Shown here one piece after another: positions 1 to 8,135 of a stretch of 34,350 nucleotides of DNA. The position numbers and the translations under genes are program-made. The first letter of the stretch is position 1, and each line of letters starts with the position of its first letter. The DNA comes from Rubellimicrobium mesophilum DSM 19309 (lineage in GTDB: Bacteria; Pseudomonadota; Alphaproteobacteria; Rhodobacterales; Rhodobacteraceae). A model generated the notes under the pieces. That model did not search any database, was not told the DNA's origin, and saw nothing but the letters and a program-made list of their open reading frames with translations. The stretch spans positions 1-34,350 of the forward strand of contig NZ_KK088584.1 in NCBI RefSeq assembly GCF_000600335.2. Reading direction: 5' to 3'.

Positions 1-104
1 GGCTGCTCGGATATCGTGCTTTCATGCTGGCAGGAACGCACGAGCTCACACCACCCCAGATAAGCAACCATCACTCCGGCCCCCTTCGCCAAACGGGCTC
101 TTAG

Positions 105-288
105 CAGGCTGCTGAAGAACTCGGCCCTCGACGCTGTTTGTGGGACATGATTCATCCTCGCCGCTGCGTTTGCGGGGGTGAGGATGCGCGGGACGGACGA
201 GGCGGCGGGGTCGCTGTTCAGCTATGTGGACTTGGAGGAGCGCATCCCCGCTCGCGGCTCCAGCCGCACGGAGGGCCCCAAGCATTGA
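105..288 (+). pseudogene. Remnant of an IS5/IS1182-like insertion sequence (left end and transposase N-terminus)
   Basis: A terminal-repeat-like sequence (GGCTGCTGAAGAACTC, starting near 107) is followed by an ATG at 184. The first 24 or so codons read MRGTDEAAGSLFSYVDLEER and then IPAR, which is the usual beginning of IS5/IS1182-type transposases. After IPAR the similarity stops and the frame ends at 288, so only about 34 codons remain of a protein normally several hundred residues long. No catalytic residues are left. The opposite end of the element is not visible, so this looks like a deletion relic. The family assignment is from recalled N-terminal motifs. Confidence 0.55.
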
Positions 289-326
289 AGTCGTGCCGCG
301 GCCATCGGTCCCGCGGACCGACGAGC

Positions 327-1025
327 TTACTGGCCGGTCCCCCGAGCCACTACGCGTGTCGTTGCAAGAATAATTTGCAGGTCGGTCCAGAGGGACAGCT
401 CGGCCGCGTACTGGTCGTCGTAGCGTGCGCGGTCGGCGAATGCGCTGCTGTGGCGCGCGCCCACCTGCCAGCTTCCCGTCAGCCCGGGCCGGAGTTGTAG
501 GTAGCTCGTGCCCGGATAGAGCGGCAGTTGCTCGGGCAGCATGGGGCGAGGCCCCACTAGGCTCATGTCGCCCCGCAGCACGTTCCAGAGCTGGGGCAAC
601 TCGTCGAGCGAGCTCTTGCGAAGAATGCGGCCGATGGGCGTGATCCGGGGATCGTGCCTCAGCTTCTGATGGGTCTCCCACTCCGACCGGGCCTCGGGAT
701 TCTCGGCCAGATGCCTCTCCAAGATCCGCTCTGCATTCACCACCATGGTCCGCAGCTTCCAGCACTGAAAGGTGCGGCCGTGCTTGCCGAGGCGGTCTTG
801 GACGAAGAAGGCCGGACCATCAAAGCAGCGGATCAGGAGCACCAAAAGGAGCAGGACGGGTAGGACAATCGGGGCGGCTAGCACCAGCAGGGTCAGATCA
901 AGCACGCGCTTGCCAGAGGTGCGGTAGACCTGCCGGGGCGCCCCTGATCCGCGGCGGAGTCGATCCCAACGCCGCCGCCGCGGACCAGGGGCGCCCAACT
1001 GGTGATCCGCCATCTTCAGCATCAT
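327..1025 (-). CDS. ExoY-type undecaprenyl-phosphate sugar transferase
   Basis: This 232-residue protein belongs to the bacterial sugar transferase family (PF02397), which transfers a sugar-1-phosphate to undecaprenyl phosphate to begin exopolysaccharide or O-antigen repeat-unit assembly at the inner membrane. There is one hydrophobic segment at about residues 41-65, as in ExoY-size enzymes without the extra N-terminal membrane domain of WbaP types. Family motifs follow: DRLGKHG, the KLRTM block near residue 90, and [21 protein letters not shown] from residue 141. The start has two adjacent ATG codons (1025 or 1022). It lies four bases after the stop of the upstream helical protein, so the two are probably co-transcribed. 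No other polysaccharide genes are in view, so the sugar and polymer are unknown. Confidence 0.88.
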   Translation of the reverse strand: MMLKMADHQLGAPGPRRRRWDRLRRGSGAPRQVYRTSGKRVLDLTLLVLAAPIVLPVLLLLVLLIRCFDGPAFFVQDRLGKHGRTFQCWKLRTMVVNAERILERHLAENPEARSEWETHQKLRHDPRITPIGRILRKSSLDELPQLWNVLRGDMSLVGPRPMLPEQLPLYPGTSYLQLRPGLTGSWQVGARHSSAFADRARYDDQYAAELSLWTDLQIILATTRVVARGTGQ

Positions 1026-1029
1026 AGCC

Positions 1030-1491
1030 TCACGATGGGCCAGCGTTCAGGAGAGCCGCCGTGTAGCCCACGGCAAGCCGGAAGAACAGGCGCAGGTCCT
1101 CGGCCTCTTTGATCTGCTCCCTCGCCGCCTGGCGATCCCGCATGGTCCCGATCAAGGCATCGGCCTGCTTCGCGCCCGTGTCCGCCAAGGTGCGCAAGTG
1201 CGCCAGACGATCGGTGTCGCGGGTCCGGGCCGCCGCGTGTCGCACCAGCTCGGACTGGAAGGCCCCTCGTGCCCTGCGAAGGCGGTCCATGGTCGCCTGG
1301 ACGTGCGCATCCATCTCAGACGCAGGCAGGTCCGAGTTGCACGCCTGCTGGAGGGCCGTCCCACTCTCGAAGCTCGTGACGGGCGGCTCTGGAAGGCGAC
1401 GCCACCGGATGCCTCTCTTGTCGCGACAGCGTTCGTTGGCATGGCCAGTGGACTGCAGCCCCGGCCAGGCCGGCTTGCTATGGTAGGTCAT
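1030..1491 (-). CDS. Hypothetical helical protein upstream of the sugar transferase
   Basis: I do not recognise this 153-residue product. Residues from about 60 onward are strongly helical and rich in charged and alanine residues, with a Met at residue 60 (position 1314) that could be an alternative start. That would leave a 94-residue helical protein, and the first 59 residues are of lower complexity and less convincing. There is no signal peptide or clear membrane segment. Its stop is four bases from the ATG of the sugar transferase, which argues that it is a real gene in a two-gene operon, perhaps modulating polysaccharide synthesis. Open frames also exist on the opposite strand, so coding status is moderately sure only. 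Confidence 0.5.
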   Translation of the reverse strand: MTYHSKPAWPGLQSTGHANERCRDKRGIRWRRLPEPPVTSFESGTALQQACNSDLPASEMDAHVQATMDRLRRARGAFQSELVRHAAARTRDTDRLAHLRTLADTGAKQADALIGTMRDRQAAREQIKEAEDLRLFFRLAVGYTAALLNAGPS

Positions 1492-2067
1492 GGTGAGCGC
1501 AGCCTGTTAGGTGGGGCTCAACGAGCGTGGGCAGTCAAGTGAGGCAGAGGTGAAACAGAGAACGGACAGTCTGAGCTCCGACACGAACTATGGACGCACC
1601 GTTTCCAGGCGACCACCTCTGTGGGTCTTCTCCCGCTCAGTGCAGGAACCGCTCCGGTCATCCAATATCAATCAGCCGATATACCTTTAGGCCTAGCCAG
1701 GCCACCATCTGCTCGGATCCGCCCCCTGACCAGCTGCAACACAGCAGACAGCCCAAGTCCCTGTCTCCGATCGAGAGGATCCACAAGGGTTCCCAGCCGC
1801 TGCTATCCGACGGCTCCGAAATAGCGCCGTTTGGACCAACACAGATGCCAGATGCACTTGACCGCCTGGGGTATACCCCAGTCGAGCAGCTTCGTCGGAC
1901 ACTTTGGTGCGTCCAAATGGGGTTGCTTTGGGGCCGATCGGACACTGGCGTGAGCGGGTCTAGACCCTAACCAGACAAGTGCACCTCTAGAGGAGCCCCA
2001 CATTCGGCAATTTTCGAGGCGAGTTGGCCCGGTTAGAGTCACTCGTCCTCCCACATTCCCTGCCCAT
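1492..2067. other. Gene-poor stretch containing a perfect 16-bp palindrome
   Basis: No convincing gene is visible in these 576 bases. The possible reading frames are short, overlap one another on both strands and resemble no family I know. The main feature is a perfect palindrome, CTGGGGTATACCCCAG, at 1866-1881. An octamer CGGACACT occurs twice shortly to its right, near 1900 and 1939. The stretch may be an old insertion-sequence remnant or an intergenic region carrying an operator. Confidence 0.5.
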
Positions 2068-2574
2068 TCACGGGCTGTCCTTCCGGTTCGGGTGCAACCA
2101 CCGGACACCCTCGCCTAGGACTGCCACCGTTACGACTCCGGCTGCGATGACCAGGACTGTGGACCAGTCCGGCTTCAACCCACCCAAGCTGATGAGCATC
2201 GTGGTGGCCGCGGCAGGTGGATGCTCGGCCTTCAATGCGAGCTGGAGGGCCACCGTCAGCCCGACCGCGAGCGCTGTTGCCGCAACCCGACCCCCGGTCA
2301 GAACGCCCGCGCTGAGCGTCGGCGGATCATTCTGGGCGTGCAGGAGGAACAGCGCCGCAAAGCCTGCGATAACACCGAGTGCATGGCCGGTCAGGGTGTT
2401 CCAGGGCCGAGCCGAGGGCTGGTCGGGGGTGACTGCCTGGAGAAAGATCGTGGGCCCCAGGCTCGGAAACAGCCAGGGCTTGCCGGCCCAGAGCCCGAGC
2501 AGGCCGATCACCACCATCACTGAGGCAGAGAGAAGCGATGCATAGATCGACCAGGTGACAGACTCGCGGCTCAC
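2068..2574 (-). CDS. HPP family integral membrane protein
   Basis: The product has four hydrophobic helices and the HPP signature (AEHPPAAAT) that names family PF04982. It also has an LGPTIFLQ motif in the first half. Plant members have been reported as chloroplast nitrite transporters, while most bacterial members are uncharacterised. I choose the GTG at 2574, giving 168 residues. It overlaps the stop of the oxidoreductase gene as GTGA and removes an N-terminal stretch with no membrane character; an in-frame ATG at 2628 would add 18 residues. The GTGA overlap implies translational coupling. The context suggests movement of an oxyanion substrate or product of the oxidoreductase across the inner membrane, which is inference. 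Confidence 0.8.
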   Translation of the reverse strand: MSRESVTWSIYASLLSASVMVVIGLLGLWAGKPWLFPSLGPTIFLQAVTPDQPSARPWNTLTGHALGVIAGFAALFLLHAQNDPPTLSAGVLTGGRVAATALAVGLTVALQLALKAEHPPAAATTMLISLGGLKPDWSTVLVIAAGVVTVAVLGEGVRWLHPNRKDSP

Positions 2575-5474
2575 GAGGGCACCACCAGGGTCTGTGGCGC
2601 GGCCTGTCGGCATCGGCCGAAGAGCCACTCGCGCTGACGCTCGTTGTGCTCGCGGATGCGGGTCACGGCGTCGCGAAGGTCGTCATCCCGCAGCGCGGTC
2701 GCCGCCTGCTCGAGAATAGCGGCCGAGACCAGGCTTTCGTTGGCGAGCAGGAACAGGTCATGGAGATCCCGCAGGAGGTCAAAGTTCTTGGAGGTCCGCT
2801 GCACCATGAGCGCTTTCTCCAGCCGCTCAGTCTCACCCTCCTGCCGCTCACCATACTTGGCGACGAAGGGCTGCAACGATTTCATGCCCTCGTGCGACCA
2901 CGCGGCCATGAGGGCGCACTCGCTGGGCATGTCAGGTGTGTTGACGTGGGTCTCTGCCGTTTGCTCGAAGACACGCGCCAGAAGCTCCTCGCTTTCGAGA
3001 AGGAGACCGATGTAGTCCGCTAGGTGCGCGCGGGGTGGCGACACAGTGCTCGCCACAGCGCCCGCGGCGTTGGCGACCGCTTGGCTCACCGTCTCCACTG
3101 TTGCCGCCAGACGACCGGGAGCCGGGGCCTCGTCCGGATGAAGGTCAACTGGCTCGGGTTGCCGGGTGGTCGGTGCCTCCACCTTTTCCAGCTTCACGGC
3201 AGCGTGCTTGAAGTGAGGCTGCTTCGAGATCGGGTCCCAGTCGTACAGGGTCATCTCGTTCGCGGCTCGTGCACGGCCAGGATTATCCCAATAGCCGAAG
3301 TGGAAGGGGATGAAGATCATCCCGGGCTCGATGTCGCCGACCCGGGCCGGAGCCTCCAGGGCGCCCCGACGGGAGGTGAGCTTGAGCCACTCGCCGTCCC
3401 GAATGCCGAGCCGGGCGGCATCCTCCTCTGAGACTTGGATGAAGTCGTCTGGAGCGGCCGCGTTGAGGGTCGGCGCGCGAGCGGTCTTGGTGCGGGTGTG
3501 GAAGTGGAAGACCAGCCGTCCTGTGGTCAGCAGGAACGGATACTCCTCGTCCACCTGCTCCTGCTGGGGGATGTAGTCAGTCGAGCGCAGGAGCGCCCGC
3601 CCGTTCGGAGCTAGAGCGCGGAACTTCTCCTCGCCCTTAGGGGCGCCGGTGTCGAGGTCCTGGCCGAAGCTCTCGCAATAGTCCGGGTCGGTGGCGAAGT
3701 GGAGGTCCGTGTACATCCGCACCGACCCATCCGGATGCTCCTCGTTGCAGGGCCAGGGGATGCCCGAGCCCCCAGTGAGCTTGGCATAGCTCAGGCCGGT
3801 GTAGTCGCAGGGCCGCCCGCGCGTGCAGTCCTTCCAGGCCTCGAACGCCTCCTCGGGGTCGCTCCACTTGATGAGGGGTGCGCCGTCCTTGTCACGGAAG
3901 TCCATTCGGCGGGCGTAGTCGAGGAAGATGTCGAGGCCTGAGCGCGCCTCGCCGGGAGGGTCAATGGCCTTGTGGTGGAGGTGGACGACGCGGCTCACGT
4001 TGGTCGAGCAGCCGGTCTTCTCGCCCCAGATGGCAGCTGGCAGGACCACGTCGGCGAGCTGTGCTGTCTCGGTCATAAAGGCATCCTGCACGATGACGAA
4101 GAGATCGCGCTTCTGCAGGATCTTGCGGATGCGGCCCAGGTCGGGAAGCGAGACCGCTGGGTTCGTGGCCTGGATCCACAGCATCCGGATCGAGCCGGTC
4201 TGGCAGAGGTGGAACATCTCCAGCGCATGGGTCGGCGGCGCCCAGTGAGGAATGACGTCCACGTCCACATTCCACAGGTCAGCAAGCTCCTGCACGTGGT
4301 CCTTGTTGGCCCAGTTGCGAAAGCCGGGCAGGTCCCCGTCCGCTCCGGTCTCGCGGGTGTTCTGGGCTGTGGGTTGGCCGTTCATCTGGAGAATGCCGCA
4401 GCCCGGGCGGCCGATGCGGCCCAGGATCAGGTTGATGTTGTTTACCTGGCATGCCGAAGCGGTGGCTTGGTTGGACTGGTAGACGCCCTGCAGCACGGTG
4501 GAGACAAGGCCTTCGGAGGTCCCGATCATCTCGGCCGCGCGGCGCAAGTCGGCGGCAGGCACGCCAGTGATTTCCTCCACCCGCTGGGGCGAGTACGCCC
4601 GCACGGTGCGCTCGAGTTCAGCGTAGCCCAACGTGTGGGCCTCCACGAAGGAGCGATCCACGTAGCCGCCCTGGATCAGCAGATGCTGGAGCCCGTTAAG
4701 AACCGCCATGTTGGTGCCCGCACGGGGCGCAAGATGAACGTCGGCCTCTCTTGCCGTCGCGGTCAGGCGTGGGTCCACCACGATCAGCTTGGGTGGGTTT
4801 GGTCCTGCCCGGCGGTCGAGCACGCGCATCCAGAGCACGGTGTCGGTGGCCGCGATGTTGTGGCCGAAGTGAAGAATGCAGTCGGTGACGTCGATGTCCT
4901 CGTAGGAGCCCGGCTGGCCGTCTGCGCCGAACGTCTCCTTGAGCGCGGCCGCCGCTGTGGCGGTACAGAGCCGGGTGTTGCCGTCCATGTGCGGCGTGCC
5001 CAGCCCCGCCTTCTCGATGAGAGCCAGCGTGTAATACTCCTCAAGGAAGAGCTGGCCTGTGGTGTAGAAGCCGATCGCACCTGAAGTGTAGCGGTCGCAC
5101 AGGTCCCTGGTCTGCGTCACGATGAGGTCCATGGCCTCGTCCCAAGAGGCCTGCTCCAGCCGTCCGTTGCGGCGGATCAGCGGGTGGGTCAGCCTGTCCC
5201 CGCTCATGTTGGCCTGCCAGCCATGCAGACCCTTGGGGCCCAGGCGCCCTTTGTTGACTACGTCCTCCTCGCGCCCGCGCACGCCGACAATGCGGTTGTC
5301 CTTGACCCCGATATCCAAGCCGCAGCCGTTCGAGCAGAGCACGCAGCCCGCCTGCACCCAGCGTTCAGGGGGCTCGTCGATCTGCTCATCAACCCGGACA
5401 GGCCACTCGGCTTCAGGGCCGTGTGGGGTGCGTGGCCCCCAGATGTCGGCGACGCTGTCGCGAGTGGCGGGCAT
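2571..5474 (-). CDS. Molybdopterin oxidoreductase with incomplete N-terminal Fe-S motif and C-terminal helical extension
   Basis: This 967-residue protein is a DMSO-reductase-family molybdenum enzyme related to NapA/NasA-type nitrate reductases and formate dehydrogenases. The N-terminus has Cys44, Cys47 and Cys51 of the iron-sulphur motif, but the fourth position reads GRLGPKG instead of GRLCxKG, so Gly79 replaces the cysteine. A cysteine in NTRLCTATAA (Cys170) is the likely Mo ligand. The core molybdopterin domain reaches about residue 600, and the MopB C-terminal beta-barrel domain spans roughly 640-775. An alanine/proline-rich linker and about 150 strongly helical residues follow, longer than NapA-size enzymes. 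There is no Tat motif, so it is probably cytoplasmic. It overlaps the HPP gene by four bases. The substrate is uncertain; nitrate is plausible. Confidence 0.85.
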   Translation of the reverse strand: MPATRDSVADIWGPRTPHGPEAEWPVRVDEQIDEPPERWVQAGCVLCSNGCGLDIGVKDNRIVGVRGREEDVVNKGRLGPKGLHGWQANMSGDRLTHPLIRRNGRLEQASWDEAMDLIVTQTRDLCDRYTSGAIGFYTTGQLFLEEYYTLALIEKAGLGTPHMDGNTRLCTATAAAALKETFGADGQPGSYEDIDVTDCILHFGHNIAATDTVLWMRVLDRRAGPNPPKLIVVDPRLTATAREADVHLAPRAGTNMAVLNGLQHLLIQGGYVDRSFVEAHTLGYAELERTVRAYSPQRVEEITGVPAADLRRAAEMIGTSEGLVSTVLQGVYQSNQATASACQVNNINLILGRIGRPGCGILQMNGQPTAQNTRETGADGDLPGFRNWANKDHVQELADLWNVDVDVIPHWAPPTHALEMFHLCQTGSIRMLWIQATNPAVSLPDLGRIRKILQKRDLFVIVQDAFMTETAQLADVVLPAAIWGEKTGCSTNVSRVVHLHHKAIDPPGEARSGLDIFLDYARRMDFRDKDGAPLIKWSDPEEAFEAWKDCTRGRPCDYTGLSYAKLTGGSGIPWPCNEEHPDGSVRMYTDLHFATDPDYCESFGQDLDTGAPKGEEKFRALAPNGRALLRSTDYIPQQEQVDEEYPFLLTTGRLVFHFHTRTKTARAPTLNAAAPDDFIQVSEEDAARLGIRDGEWLKLTSRRGALEAPARVGDIEPGMIFIPFHFGYWDNPGRARAANEMTLYDWDPISKQPHFKHAAVKLEKVEAPTTRQPEPVDLHPDEAPAPGRLAATVETVSQAVANAAGAVASTVSPPRAHLADYIGLLLESEELLARVFEQTAETHVNTPDMPSECALMAAWSHEGMKSLQPFVAKYGERQEGETERLEKALMVQRTSKNFDLLRDLHDLFLLANESLVSAAILEQAATALRDDDLRDAVTRIREHNERQREWLFGRCRQAAPQTLVVPS

Positions 5475-5748
5475 GGCGGTGCCTTTCTTGATTTAGCATT
5501 CCCGTTCGCAAGCAAGGCCCTTGAAAGCGGTGCCATCTATCAGGCTCGGTGACTCGTCGGGCCTGACAGTTCGCGATGGCGACACACGTATTCTCCAGAC
5601 CAGGGCCTTCACTGGGAGACCTAAGTCTCTACAGCGGTTGCATGTTCCCAGGCCAGCTAGCTTGGCGTTTCACTCCCTCTGGATCTCCGGTTGGTCGCCC
5701 TGGACATCGTTCGTACAAGCTTATGTTGCGTGCTGGAGGAGAGGGCGA

Positions 5749-6261
5749 ATGGGATTGCAACCCATCCAACATCCATCGCACCGATCAATAAGCGCCGGCC
5801 GCTTCGCCTTGGAGTGGCTCTTCCTCGCAGGTCTGTATCTCCTGTTTGCTGGGGAGACGTCCGGCGAGGAGATCGTGGCGGCGCTCGCCGGCGGCTTGGT
5901 GGCGGCTGCGTTGCGCGTGCTCCTGGTGCGGTCGGGCCGACCCTACTCGGACGGCTTCCGTGGCGCGGCACGGCTCTTCCCTCGGATTGCCAAATCCTTG
6001 CTGGTCGACAGCGTCACCGTGGGCACTGCCTTTGTGCACCTGCTGTTCACGCGACGCATGCTGCTAGGACGGTTTGTCGAAATTCCCTTCGACACTGGGA
6101 CCAGCGGTCCACCATCACGAACGCGCAGAGCCCTGGTCGTCGGAGGCATCTCGTTTGCGCCCAACCAGTACGTGGCAGGCCTGCGCTTCGAGACCGGCCG
6201 CCTCATCGTCCATCAGCTATGCGAGGCTCCAACGTCGAAGGATGAGCAATGGCCGGTATGA
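5749..6261 (+). CDS. mnhE: Na+/H+ antiporter subunit E
   Basis: This 170-residue membrane protein matches the MnhE/MrpE family. It has N-terminal hydrophobic segments (LEWLFLAGLYLLFAG and a following alanine-rich helix), the family's RIAKSLLVDSVTVG region, and a C-terminal soluble part with ISFAPNQYVAGL. I chose the ATG at 5749 because a strong ribosome binding site, GGAGGAG, lies at 5735-5741; the frame stays open upstream without family similarity. It is the first gene of a tightly packed seven-gene antiporter operon and overlaps the next gene by 13 bases. It sits divergent from the molybdopterin oxidoreductase, with about 275 bases between them. In Mrp complexes E is an accessory membrane subunit. 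Confidence 0.88.
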   Translation: MGLQPIQHPSHRSISAGRFALEWLFLAGLYLLFAGETSGEEIVAALAGGLVAAALRVLLVRSGRPYSDGFRGAARLFPRIAKSLLVDSVTVGTAFVHLLFTRRMLLGRFVEIPFDTGTSGPPSRTRRALVVGGISFAPNQYVAGLRFETGRLIVHQLCEAPTSKDEQWPV

Positions 6262-6509
6262 CGGTCTGGCTTCTGGCCGCGATCGGACTTCTTCCTTCGC
6301 TCGCAGTGTCGGCCGTGATGGCTCTACGGGGCAGCACCGCGGACCGGTTGGTCGCCGTTCAGTTCTGCACGACGGTCGCTGCCTTTATGCTCGTGCTCCT
6401 GACGGTCGCGTTTGATCAGCCTTCCTTTTTGGACCTCGGACTGCTGCTCGTCCTCGTGACCTACCCAGGCACCCTGATCTACACGTGGTTCCTGGAGCGC
6501 TGGCTATGA
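6249..6509 (+). CDS. mnhF: Na+/H+ antiporter subunit F
   Basis: This 86-residue protein has three predicted membrane helices and fits the MrpF/MnhF family. Its length is typical, and the middle segment STADRLVAVQFCTTVAAFML carries the conserved DR pair found in the family. It begins 13 bases inside mnhE and ends in an ATGA overlap with mnhG, so the products are likely made in fixed ratio. MrpF is a small accessory subunit of the multi-subunit cation/proton antiporter in the inner membrane. Confidence 0.85.
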   Translation: MAGMTVWLLAAIGLLPSLAVSAVMALRGSTADRLVAVQFCTTVAAFMLVLLTVAFDQPSFLDLGLLLVLVTYPGTLIYTWFLERWL

Positions 6510-6793
6510 GGGACCTCATCATTACGGTCCTCCTCGTTGCAGCGGTCGTGACCTCATGGCTCGGCACAGTCGGGTTCGTTCTCCTGAAAGACAAGTTCGA
6601 TCGGTTGCATTCCATTGGCTTCGTTACCGTCGTTTCAGGGTTTCTCATCACAGTGGCCGCTGTCGCCCATGAGCCGCTCTCAGCCCTCGCCCTCAAGCAG
6701 GTCGCCTTCTACGTCGCGGCGCTGACGCTCGGGGGAGTGCTCACTCATGCCATCGCGCGGAGCTTCCGCGTCCGCGAGGAAAGCACGGACTAG
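6506..6793 (+). CDS. mnhG: Na+/H+ antiporter subunit G
   Basis: The 95-residue product matches MnhG/MrpG: three hydrophobic helices, the motif VGFVLLKDKFDRLHSIGF after helix one, and ALKQVAFYVAALTLGGVLTHAIAR near the end. The DRLH motif is characteristic of the family. The start at 6506 forms an ATGA overlap with the stop of mnhF; an ATG seven codons earlier would lie inside mnhF. The next gene follows after five bases. Confidence 0.86.
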   Translation: MRDLIITVLLVAAVVTSWLGTVGFVLLKDKFDRLHSIGFVTVVSGFLITVAAVAHEPLSALALKQVAFYVAALTLGGVLTHAIARSFRVREESTD

Positions 6794-6798
6794 CCAAG

Positions 6799-7041
6799 AT
6801 GATCCTCGTCGTCGCACTGCTCCTCCTTGTAGCCGTCACCGGCCTGGGTGTGGTCCTCACCCGGGAACCGCGGCGGCAGGTCTTGGCGATCGCCGCCAAT
6901 GGCCTTGTCATGGGGCTGCTCTTCCTTGCTCTGCAGGCGCCTGACGTGGCCTATTCGCAAATCGTCATCGGGAGCGCGATCCAGCCGTTGCTCTTCATGG
7001 TCACCCTCGCAAGCCTCAGGACGACGAGGTCGGACAAGTGA
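6799..7041 (+). CDS. DUF4040 / MbhD-like subunit (stand-alone part of the MrpA tail)
   Basis: This 80-residue, three-helix protein resembles PF13244 (DUF4040). That domain is found in the C-terminal part of MrpA and as a separate protein, MbhD, in membrane-bound hydrogenases. The distinctive stretch is LALQAPDVAYSQIVIGSAIQ followed by a hydrophobic helix. The acidic residue in APDVAYSQ is family-typical and probably lies in the proton path. A GAGGAAAG element precedes the ATG. The stop overlaps the next gene as GTGA. Its presence as a separate gene, together with the absence of a full MrpA, is the odd point of this operon. Confidence 0.8.
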   Translation: MILVVALLLLVAVTGLGVVLTREPRRQVLAIAANGLVMGLLFLALQAPDVAYSQIVIGSAIQPLLFMVTLASLRTTRSDK

Positions 7042-7796
7042 GCCGGACTGCACGTCTGGTCCTCTTCTTCGCTGCGCTCCTTGTTGCGGTGCCGTTGGGC
7101 ATTCTCGGCCTGATCGGCCTCCCATCGTTCGGCCACCACGTCAGCACGTACGGCGATGTGGTTGACGCGATGGGAACAGACCTCCGCCACGTCACCAACA
7201 TGGTCGCGCTGGTGACATTCGACGTTCGGGGCTTCGACACCCTGGGCGAGGAGTTCATCCTGTTCTCCGCTGTAACGGGGGTGACCATGCTGCTGCGGGG
7301 TGATCGCGGCGAAGGCACCAGTGCGGACCCCGTCCGCATTCCTCACCGACGGCGGGAGGGACGAAGCGAAGCCGTGACCGGAACAGCGCGGTGGCTCGGC
7401 CCGATGACGCTTCTGTTCGGGATCTACGTCACGCTCCACGGGCAGTTAACCCCAGGCGGCGGCTTCCAAGGCGGCTCAATCATCGCCGCCGCGACCCTCC
7501 TGATCTACCTGGGCGAGGGTTACCCAGCTTGGCGCAAGATCGTCAGGTCGGTTCTCCTTGACCTCTCCGAGGCGGCTGGCGTCGGCATTTATCTCGTGGC
7601 CGGACTTGTGCCGCTCCTGGCCGGGGCGACCTATCTCGAGAACATTCTGCCGTTGGGAGAGGTCGGCTCGCTGCTTTCCGGCGGGCTCATCCCGATCTTG
7701 AATGCCGGCGTCGCGCTCGCTGTCGCGGGCGGCTTCTGCTCGATCGCAATCGAGTTTCTCGAAGAGACCCGCGAACCAAACGAGGACGAGACTTGA
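7038..7796 (+). CDS. mnhB: Na+/H+ antiporter subunit B with MbhE-like N-terminus
   Basis: The 252-residue protein carries two parts. Residues about 1-85 resemble the MbhE/MrpA C-terminal segment (VTFDVRGFDTLGEE is its hallmark). Residues about 112-245 match MnhB (PF04039), including LTPGGGFQGG. A linker of about 25 charged, arginine-rich residues separates them. In Mbh hydrogenases these are MbhE and MbhF, so here they are fused. The GTG at 7038 overlaps the previous stop (GTGA), and the end overlaps the mnhC start as TTGA. It is an inner-membrane subunit of the antiporter. Confidence 0.86.
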   Translation: MSRTARLVLFFAALLVAVPLGILGLIGLPSFGHHVSTYGDVVDAMGTDLRHVTNMVALVTFDVRGFDTLGEEFILFSAVTGVTMLLRGDRGEGTSADPVRIPHRRREGRSEAVTGTARWLGPMTLLFGIYVTLHGQLTPGGGFQGGSIIAAATLLIYLGEGYPAWRKIVRSVLLDLSEAAGVGIYLVAGLVPLLAGATYLENILPLGEVGSLLSGGLIPILNAGVALAVAGGFCSIAIEFLEETREPNEDET

Positions 7797-8134
7797 GCGT
7801 CCTGCCCTACCTTATTGCGGGCTGGCTCTTTGTCATCGGCCTCTACGGCGTGGTCTCGAGCCGCAACTACATGCACTTGATCGGCTGCTTGACCGTCATC
7901 CAGTCCTCGACCTACGTGCTGCTCTTGGCGATCGGCTACCACGAGGGGCGGCCTGCTCCGATCTTCTCGGACCACCCCTCCGGCCCTGCAGTTGACCCGG
8001 TCGTGCAGGCGCTGGTCCTCACCGACGTCGTCGTGGGCGCTGCCGTCTCGGCGCTCCTGCTGACCCTCGTGCTTCAGCTCAAGAAACGGAGGGGCACCCT
8101 CGACCCCGATGAGCTCTCACCGGAGCGGGACTGA
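7793..8134 (+). CDS. mnhC: Na+/H+ antiporter subunit C (NuoK-like)
   Basis: This 113-residue, three-helix protein belongs to the MnhC/NuoK family. It shows the NuoK-like pattern of a short second helix after SSRNYMHLIGCLTVIQS and a third helix after PVVQALVLTDVVVGAAVSA. The TVIQS and ALVLTDVV stretches are conserved in MnhC. The start is a TTG at 7793 overlapping the mnhB stop. The rare start codon is supported by the overlap pattern and family length. The next gene starts one base after the stop. Confidence 0.87.
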   Translation: MSVLPYLIAGWLFVIGLYGVVSSRNYMHLIGCLTVIQSSTYVLLLAIGYHEGRPAPIFSDHPSGPAVDPVVQALVLTDVVVGAAVSALLLTLVLQLKKRRGTLDPDELSPERD

Positions 8135-8135
8135 C

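Noticed and set aside
1590..1970. Rightward 126-codon open frame
   Set aside because: It overlaps several frames on both strands, has no family resemblance and low-complexity composition; kept only as part of a gene-poor stretch.
3972..5084. Long open frame opposite the molybdopterin oxidoreductase
   Set aside because: It is the antisense shadow of a gene with clear catalytic motifs; long antisense frames are expected at this GC content.
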